Source: Dendrobium chrysotoxum
Taxonomy: Eukaryota > Streptophyta > Magnoliopsida > Asparagales > Orchidaceae
Direction: 5' to 3'
Assembly (NCBI GenBank): GCA_019925795.1
Contig: CM034314.1
Coordinates: forward strand, 92,933,264 to 92,997,263
DNA length: 64,000 nucleotides
The position numbers and the translations under genes were made by a program. The notes beneath the pieces are model-generated. The model made no database searches. It was not told where the DNA came from and worked only from the letters and a program-made list of their open reading frames with translations. Positions 24,380 to 36,478 of the stretch are shown piece by piece. Every line of letters begins with the position of its first letter. The stretch's first letter is position 1.

Positions 24380-24504
24380 AGGCGTTGAATTAACGACACC
24401 GCTCAATATGGACATGACATCATTATTTATGAAAGAATATAAGGATTCATGTAGCCGACCCCATATAATGGGATAAGACTTGTTGTTGTTGTTGTTGTTG
24501 TTGG
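24380..24504 (+). mobile_element. 3' end of an RTE-type LINE or SINE with (TTG)n tail
   Basis: GTAGCCGACCCCATATAATG, then GGATAAGACT and a run of TTG triplets to about 24503, is the shared 3' terminus of plant RTE-clade LINEs and of SINEs that use their machinery. Only the last ~100 bp are present. It lies ~50 bp upstream of the TPS4 TATA box. Confidence 0.6.
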
Positions 24505-24551
24505 ACTTTTCTTATTATTTTTAGATGTGTTAATAGTAATTTATTTCTACA

Positions 24552-24561
24552 TATAAATAAG
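24552..24561 (+). promoter_or_regulatory. TATA box of TPS4
   Basis: TATAAATAAG lies 71 bp before the TPS4 ATG and corresponds to the boxes of TPS2 and TPS6. Confidence 0.55.
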
Positions 24562-24622
24562 TATAAAGGCCTCCGTTTGTGATCAAGTGCATGCTTCATT
24601 AGTTGATTTAATGCATATTAAT

Positions 24623-26340
24623 ATGGCTGTGCAGCTTCACCTTTTTTTGCTTCCATTCAGCAAGAAGCAACCACTCTTGGGCTCCTCTTCCCCATCAGCA
24701 TTTCCTGTTCTTCAGCGAGTAATGATAAATTTTCATCCCATACGCTGCCTCTCAACTGCTACTGCAACATCTTCTCCTGCTCGAAGAATAAATTTTCATC
24801 ACAAACACTGCCTCTCAACTGCTAGTGCAACATCTTATTCTCCTGCTCGTAGAACAGCAAATTATAAGCCAACTATTTGGGATGATAGCTACATACAATC
24901 ACTGCCAATTGATTTCATGGTGATGGCTTAGTTATCTTCAAAATTGCTTTGAGTAGTTATGAAGAACTTTTTCTATTATATTCACACCTGAGTTGTGTTT
25001 GGGACAATTTTTTTACTATTTTCCTAAGTAACTTTTTAGTACAAAAAATTTCTTGAAAGTAGCAAAATGACAGTAGTCAAAAAATGTCTCAAAAGAAGCC
25101 TTAGAGATATTTCAATTAGTATTATCAATAGTGTTTATAAAATGATATGCATAAACAAATTTTATTCTATTTAAGATTTTGTTTAATCAAAATATACCAT
25201 TTTAATCATTCTTTTCATGTTTGGTTAATCTTTGTTATTCAATCATAAATTATTTTACATAAATAAGAAGGCTTTCATCTAGATATAAGATCTTTGGCTG
25301 AAGACATGAGTGTGGATCTACTCTTTTGATTTTCATAATTAGTATTTGGGTCATGCTAGTAGTTGGAGAACAGAATTAATAGTTTTGTTTGGATTAAGGA
25401 AATGAAAGTTAAATAATTTACCTTTTTACTCTAATATTTATTTTCTTTCAATCAAATTTCAAACATTTAGGAGTGATAATTTTACTTGTAACTTCAACAT
25501 CTTTTCTTCTAATTTTAGGCATAAAGCCAATTTGCTTTGGCTAAAAAATAGCTCAATTGACTTATTACCACTATTATAAGCATCCAAACATAAACTTTAC
25601 TATATAATGTATGTTATTAAGTTATAATGGCATACAATTGAACTTATATCTTTAATGTTAAAGTAATAATAATAGTTATATTTGAAAATACATATTTAAT
25701 TCTATAAGAATAATATTACTTATTTGCTGAATGAGTATAATATAACATGAGTTGTTGAATAATCACTAAATTATGCAGGAGGAAAAGTATATATACCAAA
25801 GGGAGAAATTGAAAGAGGAAGTAAGATTTTTGATCAATCAGCAACACAGTCTTACTGAACAACTTGAACTTGTGGATACCTTGTCTCAGCTAGGACTTGG
25901 TTATCATTTTGAGGCAGAGATCAAGAATTTGTTGAGTTCTATTAGTTCATCGATGAAAAATATCAACAACTTGATAGAGAATAACAACCTTCACGGTTTT
26001 TCCTTGCTCTTTAGGCTTGTTAGAGAACATGATATCCATAATGCTTCAATACTAAGGTATGTACTAACAAATGTATGCATGCGGATTTTTTCATTTCAAG
26101 TTTATTAATTCAAAATAAATGTAACATAAGAGTTTGGTTTAAGTGATACCTCTTTTGTTCTCAGGATATAATGGAAGTCACACATTCACATCTATTTTAT
26201 CATTTTCTTGAAGCTAAAATGTGTATGAGAGTTTATCATTATTCCCCCCTTATCTATATATTGAAATCTTTCCTACTTACCTATAATTGACCTCGTACCT
26301 TACTTTCAAGTAAATAAATATTTGTGAAAAGTTTTTGTTC

Positions 26341-26418
<78 letters not shown>

Positions 26419-28585
26419 TTAATATAATTAATAGATTACCGATATATAAAAGTTTTATTAAGATTATTATAGGAAAAATACAAGATTTTGAGTTAGTTTT
26501 AATTTTATCATATTTAAATGCTAATGATGATATAATATTTCATATTTTGTTGTAATTTATTTTATCTATCGTTAGCTATCCTAATGTCTATATATTTAGA
26601 AATTTGGCTTACATCTAGATGCTTTCTCAATATATGACATAAATACTAATAAATAAAACTCTCCTTAGTTCACTTCAAATACTATATAAATTCTCTATCA
26701 TATTAGTAACTAGTATGCCAAAAATGTTCTTTAAATTGGCAGACTTGATGATTTGATCAGCTGCTTTAAAAAAGAGGAAGAAAGCTTCAACATCAGCAAT
26801 CAATTAGATGTTAAAGGAATGATTAACTTGTATGAGGCTTCCTTCCTTGCTATGGAAGGAGAGGATGAATTGGATGAGGCAGGAAAATTTGCAATGAAGC
26901 ATTTAAAATACCATGATAGATCCTTACTAAGTCCACAACTTGTTGAACAAATAGAACATGCCTTGGAGCTACCCTTGCATTGGAGAATGTCAAGGTTACA
27001 TACTAGATGGTTCATTGATGCATATGGGAGACAAAAGAACTTTAATCCCACATTGCTTGAGTTTGCTAAACTTGATTTCAATATGGTGCAGAGTATCTAC
27101 AAGACAGAGCTTCAAGAATTGTCCAGGTAGTTTGTGTTTCTCATTTATGTATATGTGTGCAATCTTCTTATAATTATTTTGAGAAATATTAATGCCTCTC
27201 CATTTGATCCTTAGGTGGTGGAGAAATCTCAATGTTCTTCATGGTGAGCTTAATTTTGTAAGAGATAGATTGGTGGAGAACTATTTATGGGCCATAGGCT
27301 TTGCATTTCAGCCTGAACTCTGGAGAAGCAGAAAAGCAATAACCAAAATTATTAGTCTCATAACAACAATTGATGATATTTATGATATCTATGGTACCTT
27401 GGATGAATTAAAGCTATTTACAAATTCTATTGAAGAGTAAGGAAGTGCAATAAATAGTTTGATATGCATAAAGTATTTTTAATTAGCTATTATTATCAAA
27501 AATTGATAAACAATTGTAACAATATGACCACTAAATGCAATCAAATATATTTACTTAAATAATCCTAAACTAACATATTGTAAAATAAATTTGAAACCCC
27601 CAGATGGAATATAGCTGCAACGCAACACCTTCCAGATTACATGAAGAAATGTTTGACAGCACTTTTTAATACAATTAATGATATTGCCTCCTCATTTTCA
27701 AAGGAAAAAGAGTTGGACATTCTTCCATGCCTAAAACGAATGGTAATATAACAGTTATTTCAATTAGCATGTCTTTTAAGTTTTTAAAATGTATTCAAGC
27801 TTTTTCTTCATATTCCAATTTTTAGACATAAAATTGTGTTATATAAGCTACAAATTAGTAACAAATGATTTTAATTTGCTAAGATGATCTATTTAGAATA
27901 ACTTTTCTAACCAAAATAAGTTATGATTGTATTATAGTGGGACGATTTATGCAAAGCATATTTCATTGAAGCAATGTGGTATCATAATGGATACACTCCT
28001 ACATTGGATGAGTACTTGGACAATGCTTGGGTTTCCATATCAGGAACTTGTGCACTAACTACAGCATATTGCCTAAGTGATGATTTGACTTCTGAAGCTA
28101 TTAAAAGCTTGGAGTTCTATCCACCTATTGTTCGTTATTCATGCATGCTTTTTCGACTTTATGATGACTTGGGAACGTGCACGGTAAGTGAGAGCATTTA
28201 TTTCTTAATAAATGTATAGTATTAATGTTTTTCTTTTCTCTTTTTAGAAATTATATGTTTATAACGGAATGTTACTCATATTTTTATTACAGGCGGAGAT
28301 CCAAAGAGGAGATGTTCCGAAATCAATTCAATGTTATATGAAAGAGAAAAATGTCTCAGAAACAACTGCTCGAGATTATATCAAATGTTTAATAAGTATT
28401 ATTGGAAGAAATTGAACAAAGAACACACTGTATCTTCAAAATATGTGGAGTCTTTTAGAAAAGTTTTAGTTGATATACCAAGGACAGCACAATGTTTCTA
28501 CCAATATAGAGATGGATATGGAGAGCAAGATCATGAAACTAGGGAGCAAATCATTTCTATAATAATTAAGCCAATTTCACTTTAA
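24623..28585 (+). pseudogene. TPS4: terpene synthase, C-terminus lost by frameshift
   Basis: Seven exons with GT-AG borders: 24623-24919, 25779-26056, 26743-27126, 27215-27436, 27604-27742, 27938-28183 and 28293-28585. The start at 24623 matches the MA.L start of TPS2/TPS6; an in-frame ATG at 24587 lies further upstream. RRX8W, RDR, DDIYD and DDLGTCTAE are all intact. Exon 7 is 293 nt against 294 in TPS2 and TPS6: one base is missing near 28398-28402 (ATAAGTATTATTGG against ATAAGAATTTATTGG), giving a TGA at 28413-28415 and a protein of about 562 residues. The last ~58 residues, covering the C-terminal helices and loop that close the active site in class I synthases, are lost. It has its own TATA box and is diverged from TPS2/TPS6, so it represents an older duplicate. 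Activity of the truncated form is unlikely but not excluded. Confidence 0.85.
26341..26417. repeat. (TAA)n microsatellite in TPS4 intron 2
   Basis: About 25 TAA units. The homologous positions have far fewer units in TPS2 (~16709-16738), TPS5 (~32744-32753) and TPS6 (~44447-44479), so its length can tell the copies apart. Confidence 0.9.
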
Positions 28586-28839
28586 AGGTGATGGCACTTT
28601 AAAAATGGAGAGTCCTTTCTGTAAATGTATGTTATGTGCAATTTAGGATATTGCTAACTGTGTTATCTTATTAAGTAATGCTTCCTTTTTTCCCTTAGTG
28701 TTAAATCAAAGATCGCACTTTAATATAAATTTTATTAATTTTGAGTATTGTGTATTGTAGATGTTTATATGCATTTTGTTTAAAATAATTACTATTTTGT
28801 TGACCACCATACCAAAGAACAAAAATATATATATATAAA

Positions 28840-29788
28840 TGTTTTAATATCTCTGCCATACCTGTACGAATCTTGCGTAAATCCTCTCATTTTTGCAGCT
28901 AGCTATAGTAACCCATTACCCGCAAAACAGTACCGAAGGGTCTTTTCAAGCACACGTGCGGAGATCTGATTGATCAAGTCGTTAAATATGACGACGAAAT
29001 GAGGCTTTCGTTTCTTCCTCCACTCACGTGAGCTTCTAGATCCTACAGCTCTCAAACAATTGCAAGCCTCCTCCAACTACTCTAAAGCCCGACTCCGCCT
29101 CTACCTCACGCATATGAACGCCCCATCCCGCAACTATTGCCTGTAAGCCTTTTGATTCCCTGCAACCGACCCTAGCCAAACCATCACACCTCCACTCCTA
29201 TCCGCTCTTCATATTTACTATGCTAGCCTCAAGCTGTAACTCCCGCTCCAACTTGTTTCTTCCTCAGCCGAGAAATCCCAACCTTCTTTGCTCCAAACCG
29301 AAACTCCTTCCTCCAACCGAATCAGTCGAGCGCAAGCCTCCACTTGACTGAACCCTAACCTCCTCTCGTTAGAACTCCTTATGCCCTCTAATCCAACCCC
29401 AGCCACACAAAACTATTGTGAAATCCCTACCTCATGACGCCTCCGACTTTTACTTCCTGTAGGTGAATCCCTCCAATCGGCCAAATCTCTCCAATATTTG
29501 CAAACCGATCCTCATCCCATAGCAGAGCCACAAAGCCGCACGTCGCACTCCCACCTCACGACTCCAAGCTGATTATTAGCTTAAACTTACATGTAGCGCA
29601 CACACCCTCATCTCATATAGCCAAACTACTAAAGGCCAACCCAAATCTCTAGCTCATTCGTAATCTCCACACACCCTCTTAATGATCCTAATACCATTAT
29701 TAATGTTGATTAATAGCATTAATATTTATATTATTATTTAAATAAATAATAATATTATTTGTATTATTTAGCGTGTGTTTTGTGTGTG

Positions 29789-29881
<93 letters not shown>

Positions 29882-31321
29882 GGGTGTCAATTTTGGGTCA
29901 CGGGTCGGGTTCGGGTCGAACCCGAAACTAACCCGCTACTATTCGGGTCAACCCGGACCCGACCCATTTTTTTTCGGACCCGAACCCGACCCACTTCGGG
30001 TTTGGGTCAACCCAACCCGACCCGCCAACACGGCCACTCCGTCAGTGGCTGCCCGGCAGCGGCGTCCGGCGGTAGAGGCGTCCGGCGGCGCGGCAGCGAC
30101 AGCGGGGTCAGCGCCTCAGCGGGGCAGCGGGGTCAGCCGGACAGCGGACGCGACGCGGGCCAGTAGACGCGACGCGGGACGGCGGGGGGCAGTCGGGTCA
30201 GCGCAGCGGGGCAGCGATCAGGGCAGCGAGGCAGCTGAGGGCTGAACGAGTTTTCGGGTTGACCCGGCAACCCGCCTGGTCAACCCGAACCCGACCCGTT
30301 TTTCAAACTGGTCGATTTTGTGAACCCGAACCCGACCCGTTTTGAAATCGGGTCGGGTCAAACCCGAAATTTTCGGGTCGGGTTCGTGTCGGGTTTTCGT
30401 GTCGTATCAAATATTAACACCCCTATATATATATATATACATACAGAGAGAGAGAGAGAGAGAGGGAATCTTCGAAGCTTGCGGCGAGCTGGCAGACCAC
30501 TCTACGCGCTCACGTAGCATGACAGGAGGGAATCCGGTGGGACGCTTGCAACAAGATGGGTAAGCCTCGAAGCGCTCATATAGTATGACGAGGATGAAAT
30601 TAAATACCCTCAAGTGCTCTAGTAAGGTGGCCGAGAAAGAAAATTGCAATAGGCGTGGTTTAGGCTTCAGATTTTATAATGGGCCGGAGTAGTTGGTGAG
30701 TGGATTTCCACTATTAGGTAGTGGGCTGTTTTTGTGAAGAAGAGGGTTGAGTGGGCTGTTGGAATGCAAACCAAAGAAGAAAAGTTGTAGGTTTCTACGT
30801 GGATGGGGTAAAGAAAACAGACCTCAAGTGAATGGCGCCTGAAGGAACGGATCTTGCAGCTGCTGTTGGGTTGTGTGTGGATCGGGTATGGGAGGAGGAG
30901 ATGGGATTGAGCTGTGGAGGTTATATTGAGAGATGATGAGGGGATCGGCTGCAGCAGGGGTCTGAAGTTTGCGGCTGCTAGGTGTTTGAATCGGAGAGAG
31001 AATCGGATTGGGGGCCTCGGTTGGGTCGAGTGGAAGTGGAATCGAAGCTGAGGTCGGAAGGTAGGAAGCTTGCGGACTGGAGTTTGGGGTCCGGTAGTAG
31101 GTGACGGGTGTGAGGGCTGTGTTCGTCAAGCTGACGGGAAGAGCTGCGGAAGATTGGGGGTAGATCGCGACACGTACAGATCTGGCTTGAAATCGGAAGA
31201 ATCGACTTGGTGAGGGAATCCGGAAGGCTATGGATTTGCGGTTCGAACGGGGATCTGGGGCTTGGTTGACGTCGTGAAGTGGAGAGGAAGGAGGAGGCGG
31301 AGGTTTTGCGAGAGCCTCCAT
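28840..31321. repeat. GC-rich repeat block R, copy 2
   Basis: Counterpart of 19222-21190, following TPS4 and running to the 5' edge of TPS5. It carries the hAT-like insertion at 29879-30425 and a long (AT)n run (~29797-29878) into which that element went. The part 30650-31321 is nearly identical to 20510-21181. The minus-strand frame 30824-31321 (165 codons, Pro/Ser-rich) is not conserved in frame in copy 1. Confidence 0.6.
29879..30425. mobile_element. hAT-like non-autonomous element with CGGGTCGGGTT ends
   Basis: Starts TAGGGGTGTCAATTTTGGGT and ends ATTAACACCCCTA, with long arms made of CGGGTCGGGTTCGGGTC words on the left and their mixture on the right, around a GC-rich centre. Short TAGGGGTGTCAA-type inverted ends with such arms are widespread in plant genomes. 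It sits inside an AT microsatellite, so the target duplication cannot be told. Open frames through it are composition artefacts. Confidence 0.6.
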
Positions 31322-31368
31322 TTGTTATCAAGTGCATACTTCATTAGTTGATTTTAATGCATATTAAT

Positions 31369-34300
31369 ATGGCTGTGCAGCTTCACCTTTTTTTGCTTCC
31401 ATTCAGCAAGAAGCAGCCACTCTTGAGCTCCTCTTCCCATCATCATTTCCTGTTCTTCAGCGAGTACTGATAAATTTTCATCTCATCTCATACGCTGCCT
31501 CTCAACTTCTACTGCAACATCTTCTCCTACTTGAAGAATAAATTTTCATCACATACACTGTCTCTCAACTGTTAGTGCAACATCTTCTTCTCCTGCTCGT
31601 AGAACAGCAAATTATAAGCCAACTATTTGGGATGATAGCTACATACAATCGCTGCCAATTGATTTCATGGTGATGGCTTAGTTATCTTCAAAATTGCTTT
31701 GAGTAGTTATGAAGAATTTTTTCTATTATATCAACACTTGAGATATGTTTGGGATAATTTTTTTACTACTTTCTAAAGTAATTTTTTAGTATAAAAATTT
31801 CTTGAAAGCAGCAAAATGACAGTCGTCAAATACTATCCCAAACGAAGCCTTAATTCTTTCAATCAAATTTCAAACATTTATGAGTGATAATTTTACTTGT
31901 AACTTCAACATCTTCTCTTCTAATTTTAGTCAAAAAGCCAATTTGCTTTGGCTAAAAAATAGCTCAATTGACTTATTATCACCATTATAAGCATCCAAAC
32001 ACAAAATTTTCTATATAATGTATGTTCTTAAGTTATAATGGCATATAATTGAACTTATATCCTAAATGTTAAAGTAATAATAATAGTTATTTTTGAAAAT
32101 ACATATTTAATGATGTAGGAATAATATTACATATTTGTTAAATGAGTAAAATATAACATAAGTTGTTGAATAATCACTAAATTATGCCTGAGGAAAAGTA
32201 TATATACCGAAGTGAGAAATTGATAAAGTAAGATTTTTTATTAACCAACAACATAGTTTGACTGAATGAACTTGTGGATACCTTGTGTCAGCTAGGACAT
32301 GGTTATCATTTTGATGCAGAGATCTAGAACTTGTTGAGTTCTATTTGTTCATCGAAGAAAAACATCAACAATTTGATAGAGAATAACAACCTTCAAGATT
32401 TTGCCTTGCTCTTTAGGCTTGTTAGAGAACATGATATCCATAATGCTTCAATACTGAGATATGTACTAACCAATGTATGCATGCCAAATTTTCATTTAAA
32501 GTTTATTAATTCAATGCAAATGCAACCTAAGAGTTTGGTTTAAGTGGTAGCTCTTTTGTTCTCGGGATATAATGGAAGTCACACATTCACGTATATTCTA
32601 TCATTTTCTTGAAACTAAAATTTGCATGGGATTTTATCCTTATTCCCCCCTTATCTATATATTGAAATCTTTTCTACTTACCTATAATTGACCTCGTGCC
32701 TTGCTTTTAAGTAAAAAAATATTTGTGAAAAGTTTTTGTTCAAAATAATAATGTTAATCTAATTAATTATTACCTACATATAATAGTTTTATTAAGATTA
32801 TTATAGAAAAAATACAAGATTTTGAGTTAGTTTTAATTTTATCTTATTTAGATGTTAATGATGATAATAATATTTCATATTTTGTTGTAATTTATTTTAT
32901 CTATTGGTTAGCTATCCTAATGTCTATATATTTAGAAATTTAGCTTACATCTAGATGCTTTCTCATTATATGACATAAATACTAATAAATAAAACTCTAC
33001 TTAGTTCACTTCAAATACTATATAAATTATGTCATATTAGTAACAAGTATGCCTAAAATGTTCTTTAAATTGGTAGACTAGATGATTTGATTAGCTGGTT
33101 TAAAAAAGAGGAAGAAAGTTTCAATCTCAACAATAAATTAGATGTCAAAGGAATGCTTTACTTGTATGAGGCTTCCTTCCTTGCTATGGAAGGAGAGGAT
33201 GAATTGGATGAGGCATGAAAATTTGCAATGAACCATTTAAAATACCATGATAGATCCTTACTAAGCCCACAACTTGTTAAACAAATAGAACATGCCTTTG
33301 AGCTGCCCTTGCATTGGAGAATGTCAAGGTTACATACTAGATGGTTCATTGATGCATTTGAGAGACAAAAGAACTTTAATCCCACATTGCTTGAGTTTGC
33401 TAAACTTGATTTCAATATGATGCAGAGTATCTACAAGACAGAGCTTCAAGAATTGTCTAAGTAGTTTATGTTTCTCATTTATGTATATGTGTGCAATCTT
33501 CTTATAAGTATTTTGAGAAATATTGATGCCTCTCCATTTGATCCTTAGGTGGTGGAGAAAACTCAATGTTTTTCGTGGTGAGCTTAATTTTGCAAAAGAT
33601 AGATTGGTGGAGAACTATTTATGGGCTATAGGCTTTACATTTCAGCCTGAACTCTAGAGAAGCAGAAAAGTAATAACCAAAATTATTTGTCTCATAACAA
33701 CAATTGATGATATTTATGATATCTATGGTACCTTGGATGAATTAAAGCTATTTACAAATTCTATTGAAGAGTAAGGAAGTGCAATAAATAGTTTGATATG
33801 CATAAAGTATTTTTAATTAGCTATTATTATCAAAAATTGATAAACAATAGTAACAATATGACCACTAAATGCAATCAAATATATTTACTTAAATAGTCCT
33901 CAATGAACATATTGTAAAATAAAATTGCAACGCAACAACTTCATGATTCCATGATGAAATGTTTGACAACACTTTTTAATACAATGAATGATATTGCCTC
34001 CTCATTTTCAAAGGAAAGAGAGTTGGATATTCTTCCATACCTAAAACGAATGGTAATATAACAATTATCTCAATTAGTCTTGTAAGTTTTTAAAATGTAT
34101 TCAAGCTTTTTCTTCAGATTCCAAATTTTAGACATAAAATTGTGTTATATAAGTTACAAATTAGTAACAAAAGATTTTAATTTGCTAAGATGATCTATTT
34201 AGAATAACTTTTCTAACCAAAATAAGTTATGACTGTATTATAGTAGGCCGATTTATGCAAAGCATATTTCATTGAAGCAATGTGGTATCATAATGGATAC

Positions 34301-34889
34301 ACTCCTATATTGGACGAGTACTTGGACAATGCTTGGTTACCATATCAGGAATTTGTGCACTAATTACAACATATTGCCTAAGTGATGATTTGACTTTTGA
34401 AGCTATTAAAAGCTTGGAGTTCTATCCACCTATTGTTCGTTATTCATGCATGCTTTTTCGACTTTATGATGATTTGGGAACATGCGCGGTAAATGCGAGC
34501 ATTATTTCTTAATAAATGTATAGTATTAATGTTTTATTTTCTTTTTTTTTAAATTATATATTTATAATGAAATGTTACTCATATTTTTATTACATGCAGA
34601 AATCCAAAGAGGAGATGTTTCGAAATCAATTCAATGTTATATGAAAGAGAAAAATATTTCAAAAACAACTGCTTGAGATTATATTAGATGTTTAATAAAA
34701 ATTTATTGGAAGAAATTGAACAAAGAACACACTATATCTTCAAAATATGCGGAGTCTTTTAGAAAAGTTTTAGTTGATATATCAAGGACAACACAATGTT
34801 TCTACTAATATGGAGATGGATATGGAGAGCACGATCGTGAAACTAGGGAGCGAATCATTTGTATAATAATTAAGCCAATTTCACTTTAA
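31369..34889 (+). pseudogene. TPS5: heavily decayed terpene synthase
   Basis: All seven exons can be traced: 31369-31669, 32190-32458, 33077-33460, 33549-33770, ~33927-34052, 34244-34488 and ~34597-34889. Lesions seen: one-base deletion in exon 1 (CTTCCCATC against CTTCCCCATC), a TGA in CTACTTGAAG, a ~380-bp deletion in intron 1, loss of the exon 2 acceptor (GCCT for GCAG) and donor (GATATG for GGTATG), TGA at 33216-33218, TAG at 33655-33657, loss of the exon 5 5' part, TAG at 34244-34246, one-base loss in exon 6, and TGA and TAA in exon 7. Upstream of the start lies repeat block R rather than a TATA promoter. The 3' part from 34255 is duplicated as TPS1. Confidence 0.92.
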
Positions 34890-36345
34890 AGGTAATTGCA
34901 CTTTAAAAATGGAGAGCCCTTTCTGTAAATGTATGTTATGTGCAATTTAGGATATTGCTAATTGTGTTATCTTATTTAAGTAATGCTTCCTTTTTCCGTT
35001 AGTGTTAAATCAAAGATCACACATTAATATAAATTTGTTAATTTTGAGTATCGTGTATTGTAGATATTCATATGCATGTTGTTTAAAATAAATACTATTT
35101 ATTTTCTATGTAGTGCACATTCAATAAATAAATAGATTCAGATGGCTAATCTTGGTAAGAAAATACAGTCTTGAGTTATACTTGAAGCACAAAAATAGAA
35201 GGGTAGATGACTGTCACCTAAAATAAAATTTAAGCCCAAATACCCATTTTATGGTAAATAGGGACCTCATTCCATATCAGTAAGGTTCTGGACTAATGAA
35301 GTTTCTCATGAGTTTGACGTTAACTTTATGTGTTCGTGGTTGAAGAAGCTCCAACCTTTGCAAATAAGTTAAATTCATTCTTTTATTTTGGAGAATTAAA
35401 GAGGTTTTTACGATTTTCATATGGCCTTTGGGGTTAGAAATTTGAGATGTGGAGATGAATTTAACCTGTATAACTATGTTATCTATCAGCTAAAGTCATA
35501 TGCTTCATATCTATAAGTTTGTTAAATATCACCTTTAAGTTTATAAAAGGAGTTGATAATTTGGTAGCGAATCACTTTTCTCAATCTTCCCCTCCACTCA
35601 GTCATGTACTGAGCTGGAGAGGTTGGATATATGGCTAGTGAAGTGATCAGGGGTTTTGGTATAACGTCCATAAATAAGTATCTGCTACTTTTTTATGGAG
35701 TGAGAAGTCAAAAAGTTTGAGCTCCTTTTCTATAGATAATGGTGAGGTGTGAGAGGAAATTCTAAAAATGAAGAAATATTCACCCTTAAGTTTTTAGAGG
35801 AGAACCATCAAAAGAAAACACTCTGAGGAGATATTTTATGGTGCCCAACTATGTAATATATTCCTTCTTTCTTTATGATATTCTTTTTCCCTGCCTTTGG
35901 TTTCTCCTCATTTTTTATTGCCAATGATGGATATGCGACCATTAAATTTTTGGTGAGGATGAGAATTATGAGACTTTGATTGAGAGTATCTTATAATTGT
36001 AGTTAATTTTGGGACAAATTTCCCTTAATGTAATAAAAAATAAAACTCTCAATTAAAGTAATTTCAAGTCTATCTATTGGTATATATAATTGAGATGAAA
36101 TTTGTATATTATATTGTATATCTGTAATTGATTGATAATAATTCTTTGAGTTATTTTTTGACAAATTTGACATCTAATTCACTATGAAATCTCAATGGCA
36201 TATATTTGGAGTACATAAATGATGAAAGTTTATTGAAGATTCCCCAAATTATGGTTGATTCTATGCTTAAGAATGAATCTGAAAATTTTTGAAATTTTCA
36301 TAAAATATGGTATTGTCCTAATCTTAAATTATAATAATAGATTAA
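34890..36345. other. Intergenic spacer, unit 2, no gene seen
   Basis: Nearly identical to 7688-9147. No supportable gene or RNA. Confidence 0.6.
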
Positions 36346-36475
36346 TACTTTGTTTGGGACGGCTTTCTTACTTCTTTGTGAGGCATCTTTTTAGTACAAA
36401 CTTTTTTAGTTTAAGAAATTTTTATACTAAAAAGCTGCTTCAGAAAGTAGTAAGAAAGCCATTCCAAACAAAGTC
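36346..36475. mobile_element. Tourist-like MITE, spacer copy 2
   Basis: Duplicate of the element at 9148-9276, flanked by TAA on both sides, with a slightly better right end (CATTCCAAACAAAG). Confidence 0.55.
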
Positions 36476-36478
36476 TAA

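Noticed and set aside
24587..24622. Upstream in-frame ATG for TPS4
   Set aside because: It would lie only 35 bp after the TATA box and adds 12 residues absent from TPS2 and TPS6; the ATG at 24623 matches their start.
29775..30245. 156-codon frame with Tyr-Ile then Ala/Gly/Arg-rich sequence
   Set aside because: It reads through an AT microsatellite into the GC-rich centre of a hAT-like element.
30824..31321. Minus-strand Pro/Ser-rich frame of 165 codons, divergent to TPS5
   Set aside because: The counterpart at 20837-21181 changes frame through an indel and loses the shared C-terminus, so the reading frame is not conserved.
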